Below are positions 8,601 to 17,107 of a stretch of DNA of 64,000 nucleotides, in pieces (the stretch's first letter is position 1; each line of letters begins with the position of its first letter). This DNA comes from an uncultured Clostridia bacterium (lineage in GTDB: Bacteria; Bacillota; Clostridia; Christensenellales; Borkfalkiaceae): the NCBI GenBank assembly GCA_944368215.1, contig CALVWX010000006.1, positions 1 to 64,000 on the forward strand. Direction: 5' to 3'. The position numbers and the translations under genes were made by a program. The notes beneath the pieces were generated by a model, which made no database searches, was not told the origin of the DNA, and saw only the letters and a list, made by a program, of their open reading frames with translations.

Positions 8601-11313
8601 CGCCGTCATAAAGCGCATAAACCGCTGCGCCCGCATTCCCATGGCCGAAAGCGAGGAGCTGGAATGGATAAAGCGCGCCTACGAAATAGAGCAGGCCCGC
8701 CAGAAAATACTCGGTTTCACAAACCTTTCGTCGGCCTTCCTTGGCCTCGGCGGAACGATAAACGATAAAAAGCGCGAAGAATACATGCAGCCCATCTATT
8801 CGCTGCACGCAAGTTGCGCCGCCGTATTCATGGATTACAACGGCGACGCCTTCAACAGCGTCTGCGCCCGCGCGGCCGACGGTTACTTAAAGCCGCTACT
8901 CACGGGTTTCATCACCGCCGCCGTGTCCTTCGTAAAGGCGTGCGACCATTTCAACGCCGTAATAAAGTGCGATAAAAACATAGTGGGGGAGGACGACCTC
9001 TTCGATTATTACAACTCCAAGTGCTCGGCCCTCATCGACAATATCGACATGCTCCCCGCGTGGTGCATGTACAAAGCCACGGCCAAAAAGCTCAACGACA
9101 GCGGCTTAACATTCATAACCGACGCCATGGAGTCGGGTCAGATAAGCGGCGAAAAAATTCTCTCCGCCTTCCGCAAAAACGTATACCGCAACTTCATTCA
9201 GACAAACATACCCGCGGACGAAAACCTTTCTTCCTTCTCGGCGGCGCTGCTCGATGAAACCGCGCGCGACTTTTCGCAGGTATTGGACGAATTCGCCGTG
9301 CTCACCCGCCACCGCATAAGGCACGACCTCATCGCCCGCCTGCCTTCGTCCGAAACCGAAGGCCCGCTCGCGCTCGAGCTCATGGCTTTCAACCGTCAGG
9401 TAAAGGGCAACATGCGCGGCTTCAATCTGCGCGGGCTATTCACCGACTTCCCCGAACTTTTAAAAGTCGTCGCGCCCTGCCTTTTGATGAGCCCTTCAAC
9501 CGTTTCGCAGTATCTTCCCGCCGACCCGGGTCTGTTCGATATGGTAATTTTCGACGAGGCTTCGCAGATGCCCACGTGCGAGGCTGTGCCTTCGCTCGCC
9601 CGCGCAAAGAGCGCCGTTATCGTCGGCGACCCCAAGCAGATGCCGCCCACGTCCTTCTTCGTAAACATGGATACCGACGACGAAAATCTCGAAGCGGAGG
9701 ATCTCGAATCCGTCCTCGACGACTGCCTCGCCCTCGGCATTCCCGAAAAGCATCTCAACTGGCACTACCGCTCTAAGCACGAAAGCCTGATTGCTTTCTC
9801 CAACATAATGTATTACTCGTCAAGGCTGTGCACGTTCCCCTCGCCCGACGCCATGGACAGCCGCGTAAAGCTGCACTTCGTCGAAGGCGGCGTTTACGAG
9901 CGCGGAGCGTCCAAAATCAACAGGCTGGAGGCCGAAGAGCTCGTCAATGCGGTCATAGCGCGGCTTAAGGACCCCGCGCGCCGCCGCTCGTCCATAGGCG
10001 TCGTAACGTTCTCCACACCCCAGCAGGTATATATCGAAAAACTGCTCTCCAAGCGCATAACCGCGGCGGGACTGGAGGAGGCGGCTTACGAACGCGACGA
10101 GCCGCTCTTCGTCAAGAACCTCGAAAACGTTCAGGGCGACGAAAGGGACGTTATCTTATTCTCCGTATGCTACGGCCCCGACGCCGCAGGCAGAATTTCC
10201 CTCAACTTCGGCCCCCTCAACCAGCTCGGCGGCTGGCGCAGGCTCAACGTCGCAGTATCGCGCGCAAGGGAGGAGATGATAATTTTCTCGTCCATGCGCT
10301 ATTCCATGATAGACCTCTCTCGCACGACCTCTCGCGGCGTCGCGGGACTTAAGGCCTTCCTCGAATTTGCCGAAAAGGGCAGGACCACTCTCGCCCAGCC
10401 TTCGGACGAAATGAGGATAAACAAAACGGGCATCGGCCGCTATATAGCCGCAGAGCTCGCGCCCTACGGCTATGAGTGCCGCACGGACGTCGGCGTGTCA
10501 GACTTCAAGATAGACGTCGCCGTCGTAGACCCCAAAAACAAGCACAACTTCATCCTCGCAATTCTGTGCGACGGCACAACCGATTTTTCCGTCAAGGACC
10601 GCTCCGTAATGCAGGTTCAGACCCTCAAGCGCAACAACTGGAACGTCATAAGGCTGTATTCCATCAACTTCTTCAACAACCCCAAGCGCGAAATAAAGAA
10701 GATAAAGGAATACCTTGATAAACTTACGTCCACCCAGAAGGTCACGGCCAACACCTATAAAAAGTCCTATCGCTTCGCAAAGGTGGAGGAGGCCGCTTTA
10801 GAACCCGCCGCCATACTCGGCGGCGAAAACGACGGCGAAATAATAAAGGTCATACGTGCCGTCGTCAGCGCGGAAGAGCCCATCTCCTCGCAGTTTTTAA
10901 CAAAGCGCGTGCTGTCGCTCTTCGGCATAACCAAATACGGCACCAAGCTCGAAAACAAAATCTGCTCGCTCGCCTCGGCATGTTCCTTCAAGAGCGTGCA
11001 GATGCTGGGCAACACCTATTATTACAAGACGGATAAATACGTCGGCTACGACCGTTACCGCGTGGAAAGCGACACTCAGGTGCGCACTTCCGACACCGAC
11101 TTTACGCCCTTCGACGTAATTTCGCTCATAAAGGCAATTCTTCTCGATAAAGTCAGCATGTATGCGGACGAACTTACGCAGTCCGTCGTAAAACAGCTCG
11201 GCGTGCCCCGCGCGTCCGACAAAATGACGGCTTTTGTCAACGCCTGCATAGACGAGGGAGTGGGCGCAGGTCTGTTCATACGCAGCATATCCGACAAGAT
11301 ATCGCTCAGCTGA
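5680..11313 (+). CDS. Giant DUF4011 / SF1 helicase / Vsr-like nuclease / DUF3320 protein
   Basis: This is a 1877-residue multidomain protein. An N-terminal beta-rich region (about 1-370) leads into a DUF4011 segment with RRLLDLSLKNNLLAF (near 377). A Dna2/Upf1-type superfamily 1 helicase follows: Walker A GPPGTGKS (near 671), Walker B FDEASQMP (near 1292), GDPKQMPP, NWHYRSKHESL, QGDERDVI and NVAVSRAREEM. Residues about 1585-1670 resemble the Vsr/MTES_1575 endonuclease fold (FKIDVAVVDP, then LCDG), and a DUF3320-like segment ends the protein. The ATG at 5680 has AAGGA upstream; an upstream in-frame TTG at 5644 lies inside the promoter. From memory, this architecture is listed as a single-gene antiphage candidate (Hhe), but defence activity here is inference. 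The acidic residue usually before CDG in the nuclease motif is leucine. Confidence 0.85.
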   Translation: MAANNKKKPQLDLIELDGELLNFVSYATYFNRIPLFTTLRVYNNGEEDIENVTIALSADCPLVMPANISLPLIPAQSSTEVKSPSIFNPKFLADLKETQACKMFVKVSCGKNDICSLAADVTALPMDMWSGMSGNVEMLSAHVRPKLSDCQKVLAEAGLQLKTWGFSQEWSGYAGNDKNAVRGAFAAIYSAIRNLNIERGEDADLSLPTVVGNVAEIVEERMATPIGMACFAASCLEAAKLNSVILLGKNKIGVGVWLYESCFTTTLQDDMSVIERYIADGVNNLAIVDVDDLFAHKNASYTTSAAHFSSALTAHRFEMCLDIKRCRIGGVFSMPIKVKNGSSYEILADKQFSYEARPKDIIDPDKLNLGRAASKDKNWERRLLDLSLKNNLLAFRFRRDTIHLLTYDAAAFLEKINDREKLTIHANANPIEGALYFGGGQKLKTLAELIDIELGQGIVRAYSRTDALLESATTLIRKARTTQEEVGANTLFMAIGFLKWKTSDEKEFKYAPLVLMPINMKKTKTQGIEVELSDEFQVNTTLLEFLKVEFGIDVRGIEGASLTPSEILAVIRAKTANMKGWLVHDDIYIAQFTFARYAMWADVRTNMPVYKNNALIASLLSNTNKLGENKLSGVDEDDSDPEEILTPLACDSSQYAAISESAKGTTFVLHGPPGTGKSQTITNMIANAVNSGKRVLFVAEKQAALQVVKKRLDEIGIGEFCLELHSGKSAQKSEIVRSIENTLALKDDYAEGEKFTADAHKIVDDRKRLKAPLAALHKKRRLGVSVYEGILYYLQNKNAPELVNIESTFYDGLTAKKLADFESMLLTAQAAAKECGGVYRSPFTGVNLSACDEKIQASVLCAAEVVLAELRHLKNYLGLFLDTFNQKISAFTSKKLESLVEICTVLKEDRLKNFFSCDESDFYVFFNANLRYDAEVRNWFKRFRSLPDLGKLADSIESEIDNWGENYRSSRVLLAVIKRINRCARIPMAESEELEWIKRAYEIEQARQKILGFTNLSSAFLGLGGTINDKKREEYMQPIYSLHASCAAVFMDYNGDAFNSVCARAADGYLKPLLTGFITAAVSFVKACDHFNAVIKCDKNIVGEDDLFDYYNSKCSALIDNIDMLPAWCMYKATAKKLNDSGLTFITDAMESGQISGEKILSAFRKNVYRNFIQTNIPADENLSSFSAALLDETARDFSQVLDEFAVLTRHRIRHDLIARLPSSETEGPLALELMAFNRQVKGNMRGFNLRGLFTDFPELLKVVAPCLLMSPSTVSQYLPADPGLFDMVIFDEASQMPTCEAVPSLARAKSAVIVGDPKQMPPTSFFVNMDTDDENLEAEDLESVLDDCLALGIPEKHLNWHYRSKHESLIAFSNIMYYSSRLCTFPSPDAMDSRVKLHFVEGGVYERGASKINRLEAEELVNAVIARLKDPARRRSSIGVVTFSTPQQVYIEKLLSKRITAAGLEEAAYERDEPLFVKNLENVQGDERDVILFSVCYGPDAAGRISLNFGPLNQLGGWRRLNVAVSRAREEMIIFSSMRYSMIDLSRTTSRGVAGLKAFLEFAEKGRTTLAQPSDEMRINKTGIGRYIAAELAPYGYECRTDVGVSDFKIDVAVVDPKNKHNFILAILCDGTTDFSVKDRSVMQVQTLKRNNWNVIRLYSINFFNNPKREIKKIKEYLDKLTSTQKVTANTYKKSYRFAKVEEAALEPAAILGGENDGEIIKVIRAVVSAEEPISSQFLTKRVLSLFGITKYGTKLENKICSLASACSFKSVQMLGNTYYYKTDKYVGYDRYRVESDTQVRTSDTDFTPFDVISLIKAILLDKVSMYADELTQSVVKQLGVPRASDKMTAFVNACIDEGVGAGLFIRSISDKISLS

Positions 11314-11315
11314 CG

Positions 11316-13421
11316 ATGAAGACGGTTGCAAAAGCAAAAATATTCAACTTCAGGCTGCCCTTCGCCGCCGCGCTTTCTCTCGCGTGCGGCGTGGGGCTGG
11401 CTTACTTTTTCGCGCTTTACGGCATTGATTTTTTATGGTTAATTGCGGTTGTCCCCGTGGCGGCCGTAATTTTTATTGCCGTCGACCTGTTCGCCCGCAG
11501 CGGCAAAAGCGTAATCTTCTGCCTCATAACAATCTGCTTTCTGTTAGTCGGCGCGGCGTATGCCGCCGCCGTCTTTTCGCACCTTTCAACCCCTGCGCGC
11601 ATTTCCGAAGGGCTTGCATATGTTTCGGGCAGGGTGGAAGATGTCCGCCGCACTTCGTCGGGCGGTTATTATCTCATTCTCTCGTTGGTGACGGCAGACG
11701 GCGTTCCCCTCGGCGGAAAGCTCATAGCTTACCTCGGCGAGCAGGCGGGCGGCGCCGTCGTGCCGGGGTATACCGTCGGCTTTTCAGGTAGCGTAGCGCA
11801 TTACGACCTCTTTTCCTACGGCGCCTTAAACTACCGCGTCATAAGCGGCGTAAGGTATTATGCAAACATCAACGGCGGCATGGAATACACATACGGCTTT
11901 TCGCTCTTCGGAGTCATTCGTTCGGGCATATACGGCATGCTTTTCGATAATCTCGATTACGAAACGGCCGCCGTCGCCTACGCCATGATAACTGGCAGCA
12001 CGCAGGACATTTCCGAAGGCGCGCTCAACGCGTTCCGCTACGGCGGAGTGTCCCACATATTCGCCGTCTCCGGCCTCAATATAACCGTTCTTTACGTCGT
12101 CGTAACGTTTGTGTTAAGGCGCATCCGTTTAAACAAATGGGCGGCGGCTTTTGTCGCGCTCGGCGTCGTCTTCTTTTATACCGGCCTCTGCGGCTTTACG
12201 CTTTCGGCCGTAAGGGCGGCAATAATGTGCGCTGTCGCCGCAGTCTCGTCGCTCGCGTTTGCAAAGTACGACGGTCTGAATTCGCTTTCGCTCTCCGTAA
12301 TAATAATTTTGCTCATAAATCCGCTCAGCCTGTTCGATGTGGGGTTCGTGCTCTCCGTGTCGGCCATGCTCGGCATAATTTTTCTCGGCCCGAATATAAA
12401 TTATGTTCTCCGCCGCCTGCCTTCGGGCGTAAGGAGCAACATTTCCATGAGCGTGTCTTCGCAGATAGCCACTTTGCCCGCGCTCGTTTTGACCTTCGGC
12501 TACATCTCGGGCGCGGGGCTCATTTTAAACATATTAATTTTGCCGCTCTTGTCGTTTTTATATGTGCTCATGTTTGCATGCGTCGTCGCGTGCGCGATAA
12601 TACCTTCCGCCGCGCCCGTAGTTCTGCCCTTTGCCGCGCTGCCGTTGCAGGCGGTAATAAACTTTTTCGTGCAGTACGGCTTCGAAAATTCTCTGATCTC
12701 CGGCTTCGGCGGCTGGTGGGTGTCCGTAATCGCCTTCGCCCTCGTCGCCGTTCTGTCTGATAAGTTCAATTTCTCCCGCTCCTTCCGCGCCGCCGCCGGC
12801 GGCGTCTGCGCCGTATGCTTTGCTCTGTGCTGTATGCTCGGCGGCATGGTATTCGGCAGCGAAACGCGCATAGTTGCGGACGGAAGCTACGGCGGAGGCA
12901 TGGTGCTCGTCCGCTCTCAGTCGGGCACGACTTTAATATTAATCTGCGATACTTACGCGGGCTCAATCCCTTCGTTCGTCAATACCTACGCGCCAGAAGG
13001 GGTGGACGACCTCATTATAACCGGCGGCGACGAGTGTGCGGCTTACTATTATGAATGCGGCGTGGCCGCGGACAACGTGTGGCTTCCGCCGTCATCTATC
13101 AACCTCGGCGGGCTCGACGGCGCGCAGGCACATTACGAACAAAATTTCACTTTACACGGCACATATTATGCGTTCAACGACGGCTACACACTGTCTGCGG
13201 ATACAAACGGCGTTACATTTCTGGTGAGCGCGGGCCAATACATAAACGCGCCGTCTGCCGATATCGCTTTCATCGCCCTGCCCGGGGCGCAATGCGCGGC
13301 CAATACCTGCGTTTATTTAAGCGGAAGCGGAGGGGATTTTAACGCGTACGCGCAGGGATGCTTGCAATTTATCTTAAACGGTGGTAAACTTATTCTGACG
13401 GGGCTAATTCCCGCAAGATGA
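11316..13421 (+). CDS. comEC: ComEC/Rec2-family DNA uptake channel with degenerate nuclease-like domain
   Basis: This 701-residue polytopic membrane protein belongs to the family that moves single-stranded DNA through the membrane during natural transformation. Two or three helices (about 8-90) precede an OB-like domain (about 95-190). The Competence domain follows, with YGGVSHIFAVSGLNI and many membrane helices up to about residue 500. The C-terminal 190 residues occupy the place of the beta-lactamase domain, but HxHxDH is absent: the expected position reads LIITGGDECAAYYYE. It starts two bases after the giant helicase and sits before holA, a common comEC-holA neighbourhood in Bacillota. Length is slightly below full ComEC (about 750-800). 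Confidence 0.85.
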   Translation: MKTVAKAKIFNFRLPFAAALSLACGVGLAYFFALYGIDFLWLIAVVPVAAVIFIAVDLFARSGKSVIFCLITICFLLVGAAYAAAVFSHLSTPARISEGLAYVSGRVEDVRRTSSGGYYLILSLVTADGVPLGGKLIAYLGEQAGGAVVPGYTVGFSGSVAHYDLFSYGALNYRVISGVRYYANINGGMEYTYGFSLFGVIRSGIYGMLFDNLDYETAAVAYAMITGSTQDISEGALNAFRYGGVSHIFAVSGLNITVLYVVVTFVLRRIRLNKWAAAFVALGVVFFYTGLCGFTLSAVRAAIMCAVAAVSSLAFAKYDGLNSLSLSVIIILLINPLSLFDVGFVLSVSAMLGIIFLGPNINYVLRRLPSGVRSNISMSVSSQIATLPALVLTFGYISGAGLILNILILPLLSFLYVLMFACVVACAIIPSAAPVVLPFAALPLQAVINFFVQYGFENSLISGFGGWWVSVIAFALVAVLSDKFNFSRSFRAAAGGVCAVCFALCCMLGGMVFGSETRIVADGSYGGGMVLVRSQSGTTLILICDTYAGSIPSFVNTYAPEGVDDLIITGGDECAAYYYECGVAADNVWLPPSSINLGGLDGAQAHYEQNFTLHGTYYAFNDGYTLSADTNGVTFLVSAGQYINAPSADIAFIALPGAQCAANTCVYLSGSGGDFNAYAQGCLQFILNGGKLILTGLIPAR

Positions 13422-13428
13422 GGCAGTT

Positions 13429-14400
13429 ATGAAGTATACCGAGCTCAAAAACGACATATCTCAGGGCGACCGCCGCATATATCTTTTCGAAGGCGAGGAC
13501 GCCTATTTCCGCACGCACGGCGAGGAACAGCTCAAAAAGGCCTTTCTCACCATGCCAGAACTCAACTATGCCTCATTCGACGGCCCGTCATTAAAAGGCA
13601 AGACCCTCGGCGACCTCACTTCCGCCATGGCCGCGTATCCCTTTATGGCCGAAAAACGCATGATAAGGGTGGGGGAATTTTATCCCGCGGAAGCCGACTA
13701 TGACAAATATTTGAAGGACGCCTTCGAAAACTGCCCGCAAACTACCATTTTGGTAATCGTCAATCAGGGTGCGGGCAAGGGCGCGGCGTTAAAGCGCAAA
13801 AAGTGCATAACTTACGTAGACTGCTCGCGCGCGGACGAGGACACCGTCACGCGCTGGGCATATGCCACGCTCAAAAGGGCGGGCGTTGCCTCCGATGTGC
13901 AGGCCTGCCGCAATATCGCGGCTTACTGTCTGTGCGATATGGCGAGGGTGGAAGGCGAGGTGCAAAAACTGATAGAATACGGCAAAAATCCCATAACCTC
14001 CGCCGACGTCGACGATCTCGTATATAAGGACGCCGACTACCGCATCTATGAACTCACCGATGCGATCGCCCATAAAAATTATTCGCGCTTCTGCACCATA
14101 TACAGCGAACTTGCCGAAAAGAGCACCGACCGCGCGGCCATAATTTCCGCGCTCCACAGGTACTTTAAAAATCTTCTTATAATATTAACTTCGGGCGAAA
14201 GCAGTGCAACGCTCTCATCTCAGCTTAAAATGCCCGAGTTCGCCGTCCGTAAAAGCGGCGACAGGGCGCGCGCCTTCGGCAGGGAAAAACTTATGTACTA
14301 TACCCGCGCGCTTTACGATTTTTCGGCACGCATGCGTTCGGGCAAATTGTCGCCCGACGGAGCTTTTTTCAGCTCGCTGGCCGCGGTATTGTTTGCATAA
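13429..14400 (+). CDS. holA: DNA polymerase III subunit delta
   Basis: This 323-residue clamp-loader subunit opens the beta sliding clamp during replication. The opening segment YLFEGEDAYFRTHGEEQL matches the HolA start. The N-terminal AAA-like domain lacks a working Walker A, as usual for delta. A C-terminal helical collar runs from about residue 205 with YELTDAIAHKNY. Its place directly after comEC is typical. GAGGCAG just before the ATG serves as ribosome binding site. Confidence 0.9.
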   Translation: MKYTELKNDISQGDRRIYLFEGEDAYFRTHGEEQLKKAFLTMPELNYASFDGPSLKGKTLGDLTSAMAAYPFMAEKRMIRVGEFYPAEADYDKYLKDAFENCPQTTILVIVNQGAGKGAALKRKKCITYVDCSRADEDTVTRWAYATLKRAGVASDVQACRNIAAYCLCDMARVEGEVQKLIEYGKNPITSADVDDLVYKDADYRIYELTDAIAHKNYSRFCTIYSELAEKSTDRAAIISALHRYFKNLLIILTSGESSATLSSQLKMPEFAVRKSGDRARAFGREKLMYYTRALYDFSARMRSGKLSPDGAFFSSLAAVLFA

Positions 14401-14507
14401 AATTAAAATTAAGACAAACTGCTCAAAATAATAGCGGTAAAACGCTTTATTTTTGCGCGTAAAAATAATATAATACATAATAATAACCTTCACTCGGAGC
14501 GGTTTTT

Positions 14508-15317
14508 ATGAATTCCTGGCAGGCTATAGGTCAAAAATTATCTGATATGTGGAACGGAATGGACTGGACGTATGCCGTGCAGTTCATCGCGTTTGCCGTG
14601 CTTTTCTATCTCGCGTTCAAAATTTTAAAGGAGAACAAGGGCGGCAAATTCATCGCGCTTTTGTGCGGCGCCGTAATTGTTTTCGGCATCGCCTGCTCCT
14701 TTTCCGATAACATCAGCTCGCAGACGCTCCTCATTCTCATCTTTATCGCCGTCATGGTCGTCGTCGCCATGTTCAACGTTGAAATCAAGCGCGGCATGCT
14801 CGATTCGGGCGCGCGCCGCCACATTGCCCGCTCGGACATGACGGTCGGCCATATCGAAAAAATCATTCAGGAAACAATCCGCGCCGTGCAGGATATGTCC
14901 AAAACAAACACGGGCGCGCTTATAGTGCTCTCCAACGAAAACCTTCCAGAAGGCATAATCTCCTCCGGCACGGTCGTCAACGCCGATATCTCCGCCCCCA
15001 TGATAGAGGCCGTCTTTTATCCCAAGGCGCCCCTTCACGACGGAGCAATGATTATCGAAGGCGACAAAATCCACGCCGCAGGCTGCTTCCTTCCCATAAT
15101 TCAGAACGATAATCTCCCCCAGGAGCTCGGTTCGCGCCACCGCGCCGCCCTCGGCGTAACGTCTGTCGCTTCCGTAACCGCCATCGTCGTCTCCGAAGAG
15201 ACGGGCATAATTTCCATCGTCAAAAACGGTGAAGTCCGCAAGCGCTACGCCAGCGATATCGACCTCAAAAACGCGCTGTCGCAGTATTACTGGTCGGATT
15301 TAACTGCCGAAAGCTAA
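14508..15317 (+). CDS. cdaA: Diadenylate cyclase CdaA
   Basis: This 269-residue membrane enzyme condenses two ATP molecules to c-di-AMP, which controls potassium and osmolyte uptake and wall homeostasis. Three N-terminal helices (about 18-36, 45-65, 70-90) anchor the DAC domain (about 115-260). The catalytic motifs are intact: PLHDGAMIIEG contains DGA, and GSRHRAALG contains RHR. GGAG precedes the ATG and a TATAAT lies at 14469-14474 upstream. In most Bacillota cdaR and glmM follow; here a 461-base structured gap and only a 38-codon CdaR-like gene follow. Confidence 0.93.
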   Translation: MNSWQAIGQKLSDMWNGMDWTYAVQFIAFAVLFYLAFKILKENKGGKFIALLCGAVIVFGIACSFSDNISSQTLLILIFIAVMVVVAMFNVEIKRGMLDSGARRHIARSDMTVGHIEKIIQETIRAVQDMSKTNTGALIVLSNENLPEGIISSGTVVNADISAPMIEAVFYPKAPLHDGAMIIEGDKIHAAGCFLPIIQNDNLPQELGSRHRAALGVTSVASVTAIVVSEETGIISIVKNGEVRKRYASDIDLKNALSQYYWSDLTAES

Positions 15318-15778
15318 TTTTCGGAAAAAATTTGCATCGCAATACTGTGTCGCGTTGCGGCAACCTTCAGTCATTTACTTCTTAGTAAACTCCTTCAGGT
15401 TTTCCTCACGCTCCTTGTCTTGCTTGCAACTTTTTCCCGAAGTCGGGCATGGGTTAAAAAATTTACTTCGTATTACTGCGTTGAGCCTGCGTTTGTCCTC
15501 GGTCACATACCGCGTCGCGGCAGGCTTCAATTACTGCAATGCCTGCAAGCGGCCATTGCACGGCAATCCGCCGCCTTCTCGCCGACGGCAAGGAAATCCG
15601 TCGGCTCGGTCATCGCTCATGTGTTGTTAGACATTCGCTCATCTCGCAACACTCAAATAGTGGATATCCACTATTTGAAGAACAGCGTTGTTCGTCCTTT
15701 TCGCGCAAAAGCCACGGTTTTGCGCGAGACTATTGAATTACAATCATATAAATTAAACAAAGAAGAGGAGGAATCTCC
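15318..15778. repeat. Palindrome-rich non-coding region between cdaA and the mini-CdaR gene
   Basis: No convincing gene is present; the two overlapping reading frames here have unnatural composition. The stretch is packed with dyads: TTTACT/AGTAAA (15374-15389) flanked by two CTTCAG copies, GCCGACGG/CCGTCGGC (15581-15605), a perfect 24-bp palindrome (15654-15677) and a 9-bp arm hairpin CGCGCAAAA/TTTTGCGCG (15702-15726). Its pyrimidine-rich style differs from the coding regions. It may be an interspersed repeat, a remnant element or a structured leader RNA; the sequence alone does not decide. Confidence 0.6.
15654..15677. repeat. Perfect 24-bp palindrome
   Basis: CAAATAGTGGAT is followed immediately by its exact reverse complement, with no spacer. 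It could extrude as a cruciform or bind a dimeric protein. Confidence 0.75.
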
Positions 15779-15895
15779 ATGAAAAAATTCAATAAATTTA
15801 TCAAAGACGTGTTTACAAAGAATATCGATATCAAACTCCTCGCTCTCGTCATCGCGGCCATCACCGTGATATTCATCAACATCCCCAACGCGTAA
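15779..15895 (+). CDS. 38-residue CdaR/YbbR-like membrane microprotein
   Basis: This short gene encodes a basic N-terminus and one membrane helix: KNIDIKLLALVIAAITVIF, then INIPNA and stop. The pattern N-x-x-x-K-L-L-A-L matches the start of YbbR/CdaR proteins, which sit next to cdaA and modulate the cyclase. Normal CdaR continues with several extracellular YbbR domains, all missing here. AGAGGAGGAATCTCC before the ATG is a very strong ribosome binding site, arguing that it is expressed rather than decayed. Position downstream of cdaA supports the relationship. It could be a functional helix-only CdaA partner or the remnant of a truncated cdaR; I favour the first, with moderate confidence. Confidence 0.6.
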   Translation: MKKFNKFIKDVFTKNIDIKLLALVIAAITVIFINIPNA

Positions 15896-15909
15896 AGGAG
15901 GACGGCCAT

Positions 15910-17103
15910 ATGGGTACGCTTAACATCCCCCGCATACTTCTGCCAAACGTTTCGGATATGTCCGCGTGGGCGGTAATCGCCTGCGACCAGTTCACGTCCG
16001 ACGGAGAATATTGGCGCAATTTAAAGTCGTTTGTCGGCAACAAGCCCTCAACTTTAAATCTCATTTACCCCGAAATATTTTTGAATTACGATACCGAAAG
16101 CCGCATACGCTGCATAAACGAAAATATGTACGCCTACCTCAACGGCGGACTTTTCAGGTCGGAAGATACAATAGTTTTAGTCGAGCGCACAACTCAGTCG
16201 GGCACGCGCACGGGGTTGGTGCTCTCCGTAGACCTCGAAGATTATTCCTTCCGGAAGGGCTCATCGGCGCTCATCCGCTCGACCGAAGCAACTATTGAGG
16301 AGCGAATCCCGCCCCGCGTCAGAATAAGGGAAAACGCCCCAATAGAGTTGCCGCATATAATGCTGTTGTACGATGACCGCGACGACCGCGTTCTGTCGTC
16401 CGTAAAGCGCGGCAAAACGCTGTACGATTTCGACCTCAACATGGGCGGCGGGCACGTCGCCGGCACGGCCGTATCCAATCCCGAGGAAGTATTGCGAAAC
16501 CTCTATTCGCTGGCTGATATGCGCGAGTGTACGCAAAAATACGGCAGGGCCGAACGCCTTCTGTTCGCCGTGGGCGACGGCAACCACTCGCTCGCCGCGG
16601 CCAAGACCTGCTGGGACAACATAAAGGCAGGTTTGTCCGAAGAACAACGCCGCAATCATCCCGCGCGCTATGCGCTCGTAGAGGTGGTCAATCTCCACGA
16701 AAAAGCTCTGCGCTTCGAACCCATTCACCGCCTTGTAAAAACCGACAGACCCGACCATTTCGTAAAGGGTCTGCACCTCGGCGGCGAAGGCAAGGCCGTT
16801 CTGGCAGTCGGCGGCAGAATGGGAGCCGTTCATTTCCCTTCGAACATACCCGAAGGAATACGCGCGCTCGACAGTTACATAGCCGATTTTATTAAGAATT
16901 ACGGCGGAGAAGTCGATTACGTTCACGGCGACGGCGAGCTCAAAGCTCTCTCCGGTCAGGGCGTGGGCATTATGCTCCCCGCTATTTCCAAAGACGACCT
17001 GTTCCGTCTCATCATCGAAGGCGGCAATCTGCCTCGCAAAACTTTCTCCATGGGCGACGGCAATGAAAAGAGATACTATATCGAAGCAAAGGCAATAAGA
17101 TAA
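15910..17103 (+). CDS. DUF1015 family protein
   Basis: This is a 397-residue soluble protein with no signal peptide or membrane segment. The conserved DUF1015 core is recognisable: an opening with WAVIACDQFTSDGEYW, a central VGDGNHSLAAAKTCW that corresponds to the family's DGHHR-type motif, and LVEVVNLHEKAL shortly after. The biochemical role of the family is not established. GGAGG seven bases before the ATG supports the start. It is four bases upstream of aspartate kinase, so the two are probably cotranscribed. That hints at an amino-acid-related role but does not prove it. Confidence 0.85.
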   Translation: MGTLNIPRILLPNVSDMSAWAVIACDQFTSDGEYWRNLKSFVGNKPSTLNLIYPEIFLNYDTESRIRCINENMYAYLNGGLFRSEDTIVLVERTTQSGTRTGLVLSVDLEDYSFRKGSSALIRSTEATIEERIPPRVRIRENAPIELPHIMLLYDDRDDRVLSSVKRGKTLYDFDLNMGGGHVAGTAVSNPEEVLRNLYSLADMRECTQKYGRAERLLFAVGDGNHSLAAAKTCWDNIKAGLSEEQRRNHPARYALVEVVNLHEKALRFEPIHRLVKTDRPDHFVKGLHLGGEGKAVLAVGGRMGAVHFPSNIPEGIRALDSYIADFIKNYGGEVDYVHGDGELKALSGQGVGIMLPAISKDDLFRLIIEGGNLPRKTFSMGDGNEKRYYIEAKAIR

Positions 17104-17107
17104 AATT

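Noticed and set aside
15355..15782. Two overlapping 90-120-codon frames downstream of cdaA
   Set aside because: They run through palindromes, lack ribosome binding sites and have no family resemblance.
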